Assembly (NCBI GenBank): GCA_003008705.1
Contig: PDUO01000103.1
Coordinates: forward strand, 1-64,000
Length of the DNA: 64,000 nt
Direction: 5' to 3'
From: Pezicula radicicola
Taxonomy: Eukaryota > Ascomycota > Leotiomycetes > Helotiales > Dermateaceae
The stretch's first letter is position 1, and every line of letters begins with the position of its first letter. Below are positions 10,727 through 22,840 of this stretch, in pieces. Under the pieces are notes generated by a model. That model ran no database searches. It saw nothing but the letters and a program-made list of their open reading frames with translations, and was not told the DNA's origin. Position numbers and translations under genes: made by a program.

Positions 10727-11568
10727 GGCGAAGTCGACAAGTTGGGATTGTAGTTGTGTGGTGTAGGTTGCTTGTGGGTGTTGAAATGCGGGACGGTCAG
10801 ATGGGCATGTGAATTTGATTGTGAGAAGAAAAGGAATGAGAATTCGAGGGCTGTCAGGTTTGAATTCTTATTTCCTGTGGTGGTGAAGATGCCACAGTAG
10901 AGAAGATAGGAGTGTTCGCGTGGCTGGTGGAATACTGTAGAGAGCTTGAGCACGCAGAAGCAGAAACTGAGGCAAAGAGGGACAGACCATCGCGGGGTTA
11001 CAGGTTCGCTTATGATAATTTATCGGACGCGGATGGCCCGTACTATATGAAGTATGTAAGGAGCTCTCAAACCTGTAAGTCACCTATTAGAATTAAACTA
11101 CCTGAAGTATGGAGTTGTACTCATGGCTGGCTAGAGCCGGAACGAGGTATCTTGATATTATTCACAATAGAAGGATCCATAGCTGTACAGCTTCGATACC
11201 ATACATAGACCGGTGACTTCTCCAGACTGTACGATGATTGAGAGTGCCTCACAAGGCTGAGATTCAAATTGTACCTTTCGTACGAAAGTACTGCATAGCG
11301 GTACAGTTAATACTCTAAGGATGAGCCGTGAGGATGCACAAGCTATAAAATTAGAAGTGTTGACTTTTCTCTGCGTTACCTAGATATTGAATCAACAGCA
11401 GTGAAAGGTATTTTTTCCCCTCATAAGATTGGACATCTAGATGGCACTTTACCCACCATCGCAATCGTTGGAGTCGAGTTCCGGAACAAGCTCCTATTCC
11501 ATGTTCATTGACCTCGGTCATATAACTAGGGGCATAGGATTGGATAACATTTATGTATACCTCCTCCA
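10727..11568. other. intergenic
   Basis: Promoter side of the E2 gene and 3' side of SEC11. The frame at 11351-11629 overlaps the SEC11 terminal exon in another frame and has no motif. No gene seen. Confidence 0.5.
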
Positions 11569-12154
11569 TCATTCGCGCTGCAAGACCACCACTAGGCCCA
11601 TTAAACCCAGCATGACCGTCTTGAGCCATGGATGTTCACTTAGCAGAATAGTCACGTATCCGACGAAAGGTATGTATCCCACAACACTTCCAATAATATC
11701 TTTCCTCTCGATGTAATCCTGTCCGCGCGCATATAACTCAGTATCGTCTGCTACATTGTTGTCGCCCTTGGTCAGAAGTTTTGCATCGTCTCTATGCAAT
11801 CAAAAGTACATGTTAGCATCACAAACGCTTAGGAATAGCATGCAACTCTACTGCGTACCCGTGTCCAAACTTTCGCACCAGCCGATGCACAATCGGGATA
11901 TCCTTCCCTTTAACGTTGTACACCACGATCTCGCCAACCTTGGTGTCCTCGAGAAAATTACGATTCCAGAGAAATAGTAGGTCGCCCCGCTGGAATGCTG
12001 GCTCCATAGACCCAGAGAGTACCACGACAATGGGCGAAGGAGAGTCGGATATGACTGAGAGCCCCTTCCACATCATAAATGCGGTTGAGAGGATCAAAGC
12101 GAAGTTGAGAAGTTGTGCGGCAGCCTGCCGGGGGTTCTGGAGGGCGGAGAGCAT
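11569..12154 (-). CDS. SEC11: signal peptidase complex catalytic subunit SEC11
   Basis: Two exons, 12154-11859 and 11791-11569, joined across a GTACGC..ATAG intron of 67 nt that restores KFGHGDDAKLL. The product is 172 residues, typical of the family. It has an N-terminal membrane anchor (about residues 16-36), the catalytic serine in LSGSMEPAF, the histidine in IVHRLV and the acidic residue in TKGDNN. A C-terminal hydrophobic segment precedes the conserved ending VVLQRE. SEC11 cleaves signal peptides in the ER lumen as part of the signal peptidase complex. The start was placed at [10 protein letters not shown] because this is where the family begins; the frame is open further upstream, but that part is Arg-rich and unlike SEC11. 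It is divergent from the heme lyase gene. Confidence 0.93.
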
Positions 12155-12637
12155 GCTGAGAGTAATGGTTGTCGTTGTGGAGTGTTTGTTATGGGATGGG
12201 GATTCCAACTGCTGGAGCAACGAGGATCTGCAGAGGGTATTGAGGGTAACAAGATGGAGGCTCAACTCAGGCCAGGCAGTAGGGGACAGATGGCATCTGG
12301 GCCTCCTAATGAGTATCGCACGTATGTAAGTCGTCCTCTGTCCTAGCTGGCGTAGAGGGTTTGTTACAAGTGTCAGGTCGCCTCTAGAAAAGACACATCT
12401 CCGTCGCGAGAATTGGCGTGGTGTCGTGTCGTGTCGTGCGCTCTCTCGCATTAGTAATCGGAATATCTCGGTGACCGGAAGGGGTCGGCAGAATCCCTCT
12501 TTGCGACATGCATTTTGTCGTCTCCCGTCCCCTCGACCTTCGACTTCAATTCAACTTTGACTTCCTCATCGCCTTCATTGTACAGTACCATTTCTACCTT
12601 CTACCTACTTATCTTTTAATTAATATACTACTGAACA
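12155..12637. promoter_or_regulatory. divergent promoter region between SEC11 and cytochrome c heme lyase
   Basis: A 483-nt spacer separates the two start codons. It contains a short GTGTC tandem (12421-12438) and a TGTACAGTAC word (12579-12588) about 50 nt before the heme lyase ATG. That word recurs in other intergenic regions of the window. No transcription start can be fixed from the sequence. Confidence 0.5.
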
Positions 12638-13681
12638 ATGGGTTGGTTCTGGGCAGACTCGGATGTCTCTGTCGTCAATGCGAGAAGTGCGCCTCGCTCT
12701 CTTTCGAAGGATGCCAATGCCTCGCCACCAGTATGTATGGCGCCTACAGATCTATCGATATATCTAACACCAAATAGCCATCATGTCCAATGCACCAGAA
12801 AGGCGCCGATACCATGAAGCCCAAGCCGGCAACTCCTTCTGCAGAAACAGCCTGTCCATACACTCCTGCGGACATCACCAAGCCAGCTCCGGAAACCTCC
12901 CCAACCCCAAAGTACTCAAAGTACAATCCGCTCAACTACATGTTCTCTGAGATATCACAAGAGCCCTCCCCTAAACAGAAAGTAACTCTCCCAACAGAGC
13001 GCGAGCCTTCTACGATACCGAAAGGAACTGGAGATGGAAACTGGGAATATCCTTCGCCGCAACAAATGTACAATGCCCTACTGCGAAAAGGCTATACCGA
13101 TACCGATGCTTCGGCGGTCGAGAGCATGGTGTCAGTACATAATTATTTGAATGAGGGTGCATGGGCGGAAATCGTGGAGTGGGAGAGGAGATTTGGCAGG
13201 GGCTTGGGAAAAGGATGGGAAATCTGTAAGAAGGGAGAGGAATCCTCCACGGTTGGTGCCACGTTCGGTACCGACGAGACTGAGATGGCTCAGCCGAAGT
13301 TAATTAGGTTCATGGGAAGGCCACAAGAAATGACGCCGAAGGCTGCGATGATCCAGGTTCTAGGTCGTTTGTATCCCAGCAGGTTTGCGTACGATTGCCC
13401 TGCGTCCTGTAACATTGAAGTTGCTAATACGAAATAGGGTTGAACCCCCCTTTGATCGCCATGACTGGTTCGTCCAGAGAGAACACGCGGGACAGGTAAA
13501 GGAAGTTAGATACGTGATCGACTACTACTCCGTTCCAGACGAGGGTGGCCTGCCTGTCTTTTCGCTCGACGTTCGACCCGCTTTAACCCCAACCGCAGCT
13601 GTAGAACGGATGATGAGATGGGGAGGAGATGTCTGGTATCGGGCCTCAGGAGCAGTGATCAGAGAAAGGGCTAGTAACTGA
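12638..13681 (+). CDS. CYC3: cytochrome c heme lyase (holocytochrome c synthase)
   Basis: Exons 12638-12730, 12778-13382 and 13438-13681 give 313 residues. The N-terminus MGWFWADSD is what I expect for filamentous-fungal heme lyases. Two heme-regulatory CP motifs follow (SCPMHQ and ACPYTP). The catalytic domain starts near [15 protein letters not shown] and carries the [15 protein letters not shown] helix, LIRFMGRP and the PFDRHDW segment containing the conserved His. The protein attaches heme to apocytochrome c in the mitochondrial intermembrane space. Intron 1 (47 nt, GTATGT..ATAG) joins P-P to SCPMHQ. Intron 2 (55 nt) has an uncommon GTTTGC donor, a clean GCTAAT branch site and an AATAG acceptor, and joins YPSR to [11 protein letters not shown] cytochrome c1 heme lyase (CYT2) is the alternative, since filamentous fungi have both. 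Confidence 0.9.
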
Positions 13682-15163
13682 AAAGAGTTATCGCAAGGTG
13701 CTTTTTGCAACTAGCGTTTCTCTGCTTGCTCGGAAGAATTTAACTAATGACTGCACGGTGCAGTTTTTCAATTGGGTTCCACTACTAGGGCTAGGATATT
13801 GGTCTCAGGGTCTGTGGTGTTATGGCGTTTACTACCTACGTGTGGTCTAAAGGGTCTCCAAGATGAAAGACAGCAGTCCTCGTATTTATGACTCTCTCCT
13901 CTCTTACTATAAAATGCAATAGACATCATATTGCCCCCGCTGAATTCCACTAGACTGCCGCTCCGAAAGATGCCTCCTTTCTGGACCACCGATTTAGTCT
14001 AGGTGAATAAACTGCGAGATTGGCATTTGAACATTTTTCGTCTACATGGCAAGCGGACGATTATACGAAGAGGGAAATGTTCTGTAATATGTACCTAAAG
14101 TCCACGTAACTATGTCGAATCCAAAATCAATGCTCACTTGACTAACTTAGTTCAATTTGATGCAGTAAATTACTTGATTGCGGTAACTCACTTGATTTTG
14201 ATAACTTTAGATAACTGGCAACAACAATCATTAGTGATTCGACTTTTTACCTATCCTAGGCTCTACTGCGAATCCATTCTATCCTTCGCAACGATTATTG
14301 CTGTCGTAACCTTCGTTTTATTCCTTGACCTAGTTAGTCATACTAACAGCTCCATACTGTGCATACTGCCCTTTGTATCTAACCCTTGAGAACACCACTA
14401 ATCTGTTCCCGTGTAGGTCATCCTCTTGCGTGTCTGCCATTCGCCATGGGCCCAGATTGGGCAGAAGACCTTGTCGATATTCAGAGGCATCATTGCCCTC
14501 TACATGCTTGCTGCTTTTATTATAACAATGTATTCCGAAGCCCGTATTGCCCTCCATAGCTAGGACATATTATTCGAACTTTCCAACATTGCCTACCTTT
14601 GGCAGCTTTTCTATGCCTGGGTCGCTTTCGTATGCGGTAGCTGCTTTGATAACGACACAACGCTGACGGCTATGGATTTGCATTACCGTGACCAAACAAA
14701 CCCGCTTCCAGAAGCTGTTTAGCTAAGCTACCCCATACAATTCAAGCTAACCTTATTATCCCGTTATTCTAATAAACTCACTTGGTTTGGGTACTCACTT
14801 AGTTTGGGTAACCTACTTAATTTTAAGTTGAATAACTTCCCTAGGTAGTAGGTATCTCACTTACCTCGCAGCAAGTTGGAAGGCTAGTCACATGAATGTA
14901 TTCCGTGAAAACATCAGCCCCGCGTGCACAGCCACAGCCTCCCTCACTATTTATCTCCCCTCGCGCAGCCGCTTCTCTTCTCCTCCTCCCCCCCTCCTCA
15001 CCACACCATTCGGGTCGCAAATCAACCAAAAGAATCTCAAGACTTTCTTTGAATATCGCGAGATCTCTTCCAGGACCCTGTCAATCTTTTTGTGCGTCAA
15101 TCAACCCTCCGACACTCTTTTCGTCACTCTTTCAATTCTTCCGCAACTGCAATCAACACAGCC
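13682..15163. other. intergenic; no recognisable gene
   Basis: Small frames (13768-13989, 14138-14389, 14330-14557) have no motifs. Between 14140 and 14850 short phrases such as ACTCACTTG and GGTAACTCACTT recur loosely, as in decayed repetitive DNA. The last 250 nt are C/T-rich and are probably the promoter and 5' leader of the BTB gene. Confidence 0.45.
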
Positions 15164-16217
15164 ATGTTCAAGCGCTCATTTCGATCCAATGACCGCGTGG
15201 AGAAGACTGTCAAGTTGAAGAAGACTTATCGGGACCCAGCCAAACTGTCGAAATTGCAGAAGTCGTTCGAGCAGAGCCCGTCATTAGCACCGTAAGTGCA
15301 CCATCTCTTTCGTGAAGGCTGGTTGCCTGGGGCGAGGCTGTCCCATATCTTGCTATCGCATACTGACGACCCGTCGTGTGGCAGGACTCTCACCTCCCCA
15401 ATCATCACCCTGACGGTTGGCAAGGAGGCACGGCTCTTTGCAGCCCACGAGGATGTCCTGTCGCTATCCCCGTTCTTTGCGACGGCGTGCAAGGGACAAT
15501 TTCTCGAGGCGCAGAGTAAGCGGATCGATCTTCCAGACGAAGAACCTGAGATCTTTTCATGCGTACTCGAATACCTATACGTACGTTCGTTCTGCTCTTG
15601 GCACCTGAGGTTTCCAGCACGCACAACCGCATACTAACACTTTCTTGCGCAGAAGGGCGACTACTACCCACGCTTGGTCCAGAACAAGCGCCGAAGCTCC
15701 TGGGAACTCGAGGACGTGGTAAAATCACCAAACCCAGAAAACGGAGGTGGTCGCGGATCCAACGAGGCTACAATTTACATCTCGAGTGTGGGAGAACATC
15801 TTCTACGAGATACCGTCATATACTGTGCGGCGGAGAAGTACGGTCTGGAGGAACTCAAGCGCCTTGCTCTTCGGAAGCAGGGTCTGCAGAGTGGAATCGA
15901 GGTCGCGACTATCCTCCGCAGTGCGCGGTATGCCTATGACAACACACCCGACACGGACTCGAGGCTTCGCGCTCATTATCTCGCCCTGATTATCCGATGT
16001 CGCAAGACATTTAAGAGAAGTGGAACCATGCAGGCAGAAATGGAGAGCGGTGGTAAACTTTTCTTTGACCTTTTCGTTGCGCTTTGCAACCATGTTGATG
16101 ATATTGTCGAGATGGGGTGAGTCTACGTAGCCTTCATTTATGAACCGCTGACAGGCACGACAGCAAAGGGTACTGACGGCTGCGAGCAGGAATTCCCGAT
16201 CTCCCAAGACCATCTAA
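15164..16217 (+). CDS. BTB/POZ-domain protein
   Basis: Four exons, 15164-15291, 15385-15580, 15653-16116 and 16190-16217, give 271 residues. Exon 1 encodes a basic N-terminus (MFKRSFRSNDRVEK). Exon 2 begins the BTB fold: IITLTVGKEARLFAAHEDVL, then SPFFATACKG, F-L-E-A and a DEEPEIFSCVLEYLY strand-helix. Exon 3 continues with YCAAEKYGLEELKRLAL and a helical tail. Introns are GTAAGT..GCAG, GTACGT..GCAG and GTGAGT..GCAG. The last intron replaces a TGA read directly after GAGATGGGG and adds nine codons before TAA; if unspliced the protein ends at 16120. Fungal BTB proteins of this size may serve as Cullin-3 adaptors or have unknown roles. No MATH, Kelch or zinc-finger domain accompanies the BTB here. 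Confidence 0.85.
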
Positions 16218-17030
16218 GGTTCCTAGTGTCTACGATAGGCCCTTAGCTCTCGGCGTTATGAAATTCGAGGACGGTTTGTTCCCATCTCACCTCCATCAGA
16301 ATGGACCATTTATGGAGCCCTTTGCGTTGTACACAAAACTCCACTTCAACAGAGGTTGGCCACCTTTCGGTTGAGAAGCGAGTAAGGAACACATGAATCG
16401 TTCCTCCGCTCCTTTATAATACCCTTGCTTTGCTGTTTTGAGGAAGGAAATGCGTTTGCTTTGATATGGCGATGTCCTCTATCAAGCTCAGTTGACTGAG
16501 ACGATGGGGACCTCAATTACTGGTCGACACCACTTTTTCTTTCCGTTTCTGTGGGGATGTATGAGTGATGCTGTAGCCATAGCTAGAGGTTGGCGTTCAT
16601 GATCTTGATGGTTGTGGATTGCCATGAATGCATCCCTAGCGGATGTGTCAGTGCCGATTGCAAGGCCGGCCTTCTCGTCCGGGCGGATAATGAGAGATTT
16701 GGCCACCTCAAAAACCTTAGAATCTGTGCCGAATGTGCATTATTTAGTGAGCGACCTCTTCCATTATAATTGCGAGATTATAACTCTTCGGCTTCGCAGA
16801 GAATGGCTATTATCCCAATCGCTTGTAAGTGTCGAAATATAACATACTTTTTATTACTATCCAGTTCTGGTATTATATTATTCGTAGAGAAAAGGACTGC
16901 GGCCCATTTTGAGGCTGCTTTGGTGACAGGGGCTATTAGTGAATTGGAGTCCGGCGACATACGAGACTCCAGGACGGACAAACCTAACAGCCGACACTTT
17001 TTCTTTGAGGCGGGGAGCAGGTTTCGACAG
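16218..17030. other. intergenic; no recognisable gene
   Basis: Frames on both strands overlap each other without motifs. Nothing supported apart from being 3' of the BTB gene and 5' of the repeat-bearing ORF. Confidence 0.4.
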
Positions 17031-17034
17031 CAAT

Positions 17035-17275
17035 CCATCAAACACAAACAGCAATTCATCGAACTCGAACAGCAGGTCATCGACAGCAATCCATCAAACA
17101 CGGGCAGCGATTCGTTGATAGCAGTTTATCAAACACGAGCAGCAGTTTATCAAACACGAGCAGCAGTTCGTCGACAGTCCTTCATCTCCACCAATTCTTC
17201 TACAGCAATTCATCGAACATAAGCAGCAATACGTCAAACTCGGGCAGCAATTCGTCAGACAGAGACAGCAGTTTA
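17035..17275. repeat. imperfect tandem repeat of Ser/Asn-type codons
   Basis: Units close to AGCAGTTTATCAAACACG and AGCAGCAATTCATCGAAC recur about ten times. Two adjacent copies near 17121-17160 are identical over about 20 nt. In one frame they encode Ser/Asn/Thr runs, but indels between units shift the frame. They sit directly before the decayed ORF below. Confidence 0.65.
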
Positions 17276-17868
17276 TCTTCGAGGACTGTAAAACAAACTA
17301 CCAGCAATCGCTCTTTTAACGAAATTTCCAATGAAGATCCCCCTAAATACGTCCTTTCTCCAACTCGTGTATCAGATTGGTTGAATTCTCTTTCAGATAT
17401 TGAATCCGAGAGGCTCTTTTCTAGCCTAGTCCAATACAACAAAAAGTGCTTTTTAAGCACTGAGTTAATTGAGCGGTTAAATCAGTGCTCGTCTGAGTTT
17501 GGTAGAGATGCTCAATTCTGGTTAGATTGGGCCTGTTGCTGGATCTCAACTCTGTCTCCAAATATAAGTGGTGGTTTTGCTAGACACCCTCGTGATCGGA
17601 TTGTAGTTCCTAAAAGATTAGTGTCACGACGTGGGCAAGGAGTCGAATTTGCTATTATTAAGGAATGAGCTTCAGAGGATCATTTAGCAGACTTTATTAA
17701 ACTCGAAAAGCCTTCAAAAACGAATCTTCGACAAAATCCGTGTTTTTGCTCATCATATCAGTTGGAACTCTACACGCAGCTCCCCTTCTTACCAACCTTT
17801 ATATATTGGGATTCTTGGTCATCAAATCTCTCATCTGTGCGATCGTGTTGGTTGTGTTAATCCTAGCC
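17222..17868 (+). pseudogene. unrecognised ORF with in-frame TGA
   Basis: The frame is open from the repeat through 17665, reading ...EDPPKYVLSPTRVSDWLNSL... and FGRDAQFWLDWACCWISTL. It is stopped by TGA at 17666-17668 and then stays open for about 65 further codons with ordinary composition to a TAA. A CGA-to-TGA change would account for the stop. There is no convincing ATG; the start may be lost in the repeat or supplied by an upstream exon. I do not recognise the protein. It has a Ser/Asn-rich lead, a Trp-rich middle and a basic patch (RHPRDRIVVPKR). It could also be a transposon-encoded protein. Confidence 0.35.
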
Positions 17869-18555
17869 AAAGGCAATGTAATTGTTGGAGAGCATCCATG
17901 TATGCATGCTAGGGTTAGGGTGGTTTTAAATAACGTAGTTGACGAGTCGGTCCTACAAAGTTGTTGTCGGCGGCTGCATATAGTATGTTTAGGCGAGCTG
18001 TGGCCAGAGTTAAGGAGGTGGCAATGGGAGGGCGGACTTGTTATGAATACTAATCATTACCGATGAGAATTCAATGCTCTCTGTTCTCCTCTGGTGTGGC
18101 TGTTCTTTTTCTTTCTGCTTTCTATAATAAATTTATCTATTTAGAAGGTTAACTCGAATAACGCACTGAATTGTTTTTTCTGACCACACATCAAGGATGC
18201 ATTGGCTGGTGACTTCATCTCGGTGTTTTTTGCGTTGCTCCGATTTCGGCCAGGATATAATACGACCCTCGATACATGAACTTCGTTCAATAGCCTAGCT
18301 AAAGAAGAATCTTCTCGAGTTTGTCTTGTGCAACTTTGTGGGCCACTCCAGCACTAGGGACCTAAGACCAATACTGATAGTTAGAGTACTCAACATGCAT
18401 GGCCAAAAGCAGTCCCGGTTCATATTTTCATCTGGAAGCCCAACCTCCTAGTGCATAACAGCCGCAGGCAATTCTATCTTGAAGTACATAGGAATATTAC
18501 GCTCGGAGTAAAGCAAGAAGTGAATATCAAGTGTCTCCCCAATATGGCACTCCGC
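17869..18555. other. intergenic
   Basis: Region between the decayed ORF and the 3' end of the SET gene. The frame at 17740-18066 is hydrophobic by chance of an A/T-rich sequence and has no family signal. No gene seen. Confidence 0.45.
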
Positions 18556-20081
18556 TCACCGTTTTCTAGCCATGAAACTCCAGTGGGCTTTTGGGTCTGC
18601 CGCTACAGTCTTCATCGCCTCAATGTCGTCCATTTCACCACTAACCCCATTGTTCACCATGCCACTCTTTAATGCTCGTTCTGCATTACTCCTTGCCCTT
18701 TTCACGTCGCCAACAGCGTTGTAAGCCAAGGCTGCAAACATATGACCCGTTGCCACGGCTGCATGCAGCTTCTCTTCCTCGTACAATGAGATGAGTTGTT
18801 CGGCAATTACTGGCGACGCCTGACTACCGGGACTCCAGTCTGCTAGGATGCCATGCAGCTCATGTATCTGGGCAATGCGCGCATCTGAGCTTGAAATTTG
18901 AGAAGGAGAGGAGGAGCAGAGGGAGCACGTGCATTTGAAGCCCCAAATACCGTGCAAAATTTCCTGCCGCTGGGCTCGCGGTTGAAGAATGTTGATATAG
19001 GTGAGGGTGATTTCTTCGTCGGGAAGGATTGTGCGCGAGGCATGAGTGGAGTGTATCAATGTTGATGGGTCGTAGAAGCTTTTTCGAGGTTAGCATTTTC
19101 AACTCTACTGTTCGGGGAAACTGGAAGGGGGACGCTACGATGGGCAACGTTTGAAGACTAAGTGGACAAGATATGCAATCGGGGCACCTACTACATGGCA
19201 TTCGGGCGACAGTCATGGTTCATTTTCTACGGCGGGTTGTAAGTCTATGGCTCTAGCGTTTACGGAAGCAGACGATAAGTAAACTCGTGGTAGGTACTCA
19301 CGGCTATCTCGGGATACAAGAGGAAATGCGGTGCTCCTTCGAAGTCTCCAGCAAAGGCATTCGTGTTAATTCTTTCCATAATTCTATGGCCTTGATTGTG
19401 GACTGCCATGCGTAAGATCTTGTCTCGTGTCTGCCGAGGCAACTGTTCAAAAGCAATGTCGAGATGAGTGTAGCCAAGTTCATAATCCATGGGGAAGGCG
19501 TCACTCTGATATACTCCTGCTGGAGTACTTGCCAGTATCAAATCACCACGATAAAGAGTCCGCGTTGCAAACAGGCCACTGCCACGCCCGGGTATATCTC
19601 GTATCTCCCACGGGGGATTAGAAAAGATATTGACGTCGTCGTGGATTCCCGGCTGACTGAAAGCGGGAAGCTCAAGTAGTTTAGCCGCAATAGAGGGGCT
19701 GGTAAAGAACGAAATCCCGCGGCCATTCGCAAATGTTGCGTTGGTGTATACACAAAAGGTGTCATTATTTGCATGGTCTCGAGGTGTGCATCGTGGTTTG
19801 TGAGTCCAAGACTTGCGAGCTTTTGCTAGAGGATGATGGTGCTGGGGTAGATTGTCACAAGAACCGTGATTGAGCTGGATGAGGTCTTGCGCCAGTCTAA
19901 GTAGATCATCTCTCTCTGCAGCACTGCAGTAATCTGTGTCGCTAGTGCTGTGAATAATGCGGCTTGCTGCTGTCGAGTAAAAGAAGCAAAGTGTCGTGAC
20001 TAGTGCTCCCAAGTACATTTTATATAAAACGAAGGGAGCGTTATTGATTGCTGTGTGTTTTGAGAGAAATACGCCAGTCAA
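18556..20081 (-). CDS. SET-domain protein with apparent signal peptide
   Basis: Exons 20081-19302, 19226-19192 and 19078-18556 give 445 residues. The second intron is defined by the conserved SET wording: joining at 19192/19078 yields MNHDCRPNAMYFYDPSTL. The SET domain begins with IPGRGSGLFATRTLYRGD (near residue 165), then carries the MNHDCRPNA cofactor-binding motif, the EEITLTYI segment with the catalytic Tyr, and a post-SET Cys cluster (FKCTCSLC). All the key parts are present, so it is a likely lysine methyltransferase of the fungal SMYD/SET5-like group. An in-frame Met at 20018 starts MYLGALVTTLCFFYSTAAS, a convincing signal peptide. If that start is used the protein (424 residues) enters the secretory pathway, which is unusual for a SET protein. 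With the upstream ATG the hydrophobic stretch is internal. The C-terminus is helical, TPR-like. Confidence 0.83.
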
Positions 20082-20984
20082 ACAACGTGGAGTAGGAATA
20101 GAGGAGGTATAAATGGATACCTATGTTGACGAAGGAAGTAAAGTGAGCAGCAGAACAGACAAACGGGCCAAAGATGTATTTACAGTACAGTATAGTATTG
20201 TACACTAAGATAAGACGAAGCTTGGAGGGAAGTCTGCTGGTGCAACGTGCAGCGTTTGACAAAATGCTTGATCGCAAGAAGCTTAAGTACTCTGATCGAG
20301 TTGTGGAGTAGATTGGAGCTCGCCGGTTTCATCTTTTCTTGGTCTACACCTAGTCCGAGGTAGATAAGCGAGTTGTTATCATCCGAAGGGGACAGCGTTT
20401 CAGTAAGCGACCAGTGCGACCCTCCCCTTTTCCCCCTTTTAGCCTCGGGAAGGCCTTACCTTACATTTTCCCTTCGCGGCTCTATGTTTCGCCGCGCATC
20501 TCGACATACCTATTCCTTTCAACACACACTTTCTTATTGACAAGTAAGTGTAGACTTGTTTATAGTAGTGACATGACGCTGTAGGTTCAACAAGAGCAAA
20601 CTTCTAATTCTACGCGATTTCTACTCTTGCTTACTTGCCTACGTACTACCTAAGGTAGTTAGCACTGAACCGTAACTCGGTAGTACTAACAAGCCTCTCC
20701 CTCCCTACCTCTTTGCCTACGTCTATTAACACCGACTAGAGTATAGACTGAATGACTGGGATTCTTAAAAAGAGGCGAAGAAGCAACACAGTGTTCTGAA
20801 TAAGGTTAACAAGTATTATCTCCACTGTCTATGAGATTCTCGTACTGTACCTACGAAAGTACCTAACCTCCAGCTCGAAGTCAACGTCGTTAATTTAAGG
20901 TATCCCTTTGACTACCAACCTCGGGCGACTTTTAGTGTAACAGGGGTAGGCGAGCCAATAGGAGAGCTAGAATATCACTGAATT
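20082..20984. other. SET gene promoter and intergenic DNA
   Basis: TACAGTACAGTA at 20181-20192 lies about 100 nt upstream of the SET start and belongs to the recurring word seen elsewhere. The remainder has ordinary composition, grading into the AT-rich island. No gene seen. Confidence 0.45.
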
Positions 20985-22840
20985 CAATACTACTTACTTT
21001 AATCAAGTATATTTCTATGAAAATAGTTAAAGCAAGGCTTGTTTTTATAAAGGGGAGTTCTATATAGTAAGTATCTATATATTATTAATTTTAGATAATT
21101 TCCCTTAACTAAATTAAATAAAATCTTACTAAGTATTAATCTTATATTAGATTCCTAATATCTATTTAACTCTCTATAATAATAGTAGTTTTAATACTTA
21201 CTTAATTAACTTATCTTATAGATCTCTTTTAGAGTATTAATTAATATATTAAGTAACTTATATTCTTTATATTTTTATTTAATATTTAATTAACTAGACC
21301 CTCTCTTTTTAAACTAAAATAAGTAATTTAAAAGTCTAATTCTAAACTCCTTTTAATTTTAAAACTTACTTAATTTATCTACTTTAGAATAAAAAGAGAG
21401 CTTATAGTTATTAACTAAAATTATAAAAAAGAGATAATATTATATAGTATACTAGTTACCTTTATATATTTAATAAAGATTAGTTATTTCTCTATAGAGT
21501 TAATTAACTCTATTAATCTTATTTATATTACTATTATAATTATTAAAACTTTTAGATAAATAAAGATTCTTTTAAGATTAATCTCTAAATAGTTTCTAGA
21601 TTATTTTAACTAATAAAGAAGTCTCTTTAAACTACTTATAGTTCTTTAGAATTTATTATTTTCTATTATAAATTATACTTTAAAATAAATAAAGAGTATT
21701 ATTTTTCTAAGTTATAAATATAATTTTACTATCTTTAAAAGGGATATATTTAAAGATACCCTAAGGTATTATATCTTTCTTTAAATCTATTAATTTTAAT
21801 TTATAATATTCCTTAATAATACTTAAATTAAGTCTATAAGTTCTATAAGCTCTAATATTATAATTCTAAAGATATATAAATAACTAGATACTAGTAAAGA
21901 GATTATCTAAATAAATATAATAATTAAAAGCTTACTCTAGTAATTAAAGAATTAAATAAGTAATAATAATAATTATTTTATTATCTTTTAACTCTTTAGA
22001 TATCTTAACTCTCTAGGGGTCTTAGCCTTTCTTACTACTCTTCTTATACTATATCTAGTAAAGTATATATCCCTTCTATATAATTATTTATATCTTATAT
22101 CCCTCTAGTATTAGTTTATTTAAAATAATAAATATATTAAAAGATTAGTCTTTAAATTATTTAATTAATTTATTAATTATAATATCTCTTCTAAAGGTTT
22201 ATAAGATAATTAAGGTTTTAAGAATATAAGAATTAATAAACTCTATCTATATTACTTATTAGTAATTATAAATAAGGTATATTAAGTACTTACTATTAAA
22301 TAGATATTTAACTTAGTATCTAGGTTATATAAGTAAAGTCTAGAGCTTATCTTTTACTAATAAGCTCTTCTTATATAGTTATAGATATTTATATAATTTA
22401 GAAAGTCTTTCTTTATATACTAATAGTTTATAATTTAATTCTCTAGGTAAATACCTATATATATCTAAATAATAAAGAAGGTATATAATTTAGAAAGTTA
22501 TAAAGGCTTCTACTTCTAGGTCTATTTTCAAGTCCTAGATAAAGTTACTTTTAGTTAATATTTATTAATATTATTAATTATAATCTAAAGTTAATTTTCT
22601 AGAAAGAAGAGATCTTATATTATAAAGAAATTATCTAGAGAAATATTAAAAGAGAGGTTAATTTTCTTATTAAATAGAGAGTAGAATATAAACTTGAAAT
22701 AGTTATCTATAATAGTTACTAGGGGTATATCTAAATATAATATCTCTAGATTTATAAGATCTAGTATAATATCTATAATAGTATATATTTTATAATTTAT
22801 TAGACTAAATAGAGGGGTATTAGGTGATCAATAGTAGTAT
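20985..22840. repeat. AT-rich, RIP-like island of about 1.9 kb
   Basis: Very strongly A/T-biased with dense TA dinucleotides, almost no CG, and stops in all frames. The edges are sharp compared with flanking coding DNA. This is the look of a heavily RIP-mutated repeat; no terminal repeats or protein motifs can be recovered by eye. Confidence 0.8.

Noticed and set aside
11351..11629. Minus frame overlapping the SEC11 3' end
   Set aside because: Overlaps the conserved SEC11 terminal exon in a different frame and has no motif.
14138..14389. Hydrophobic plus frame
   Set aside because: Arises in A/T-rich, loosely repetitive DNA; no start context, splice support or homologous motif.
17740..18066. 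Plus frame with a hydrophobic start that could be a signal anchor
   Set aside because: It overlaps the decayed ORF in a different frame; composition follows base content and it lacks motifs.
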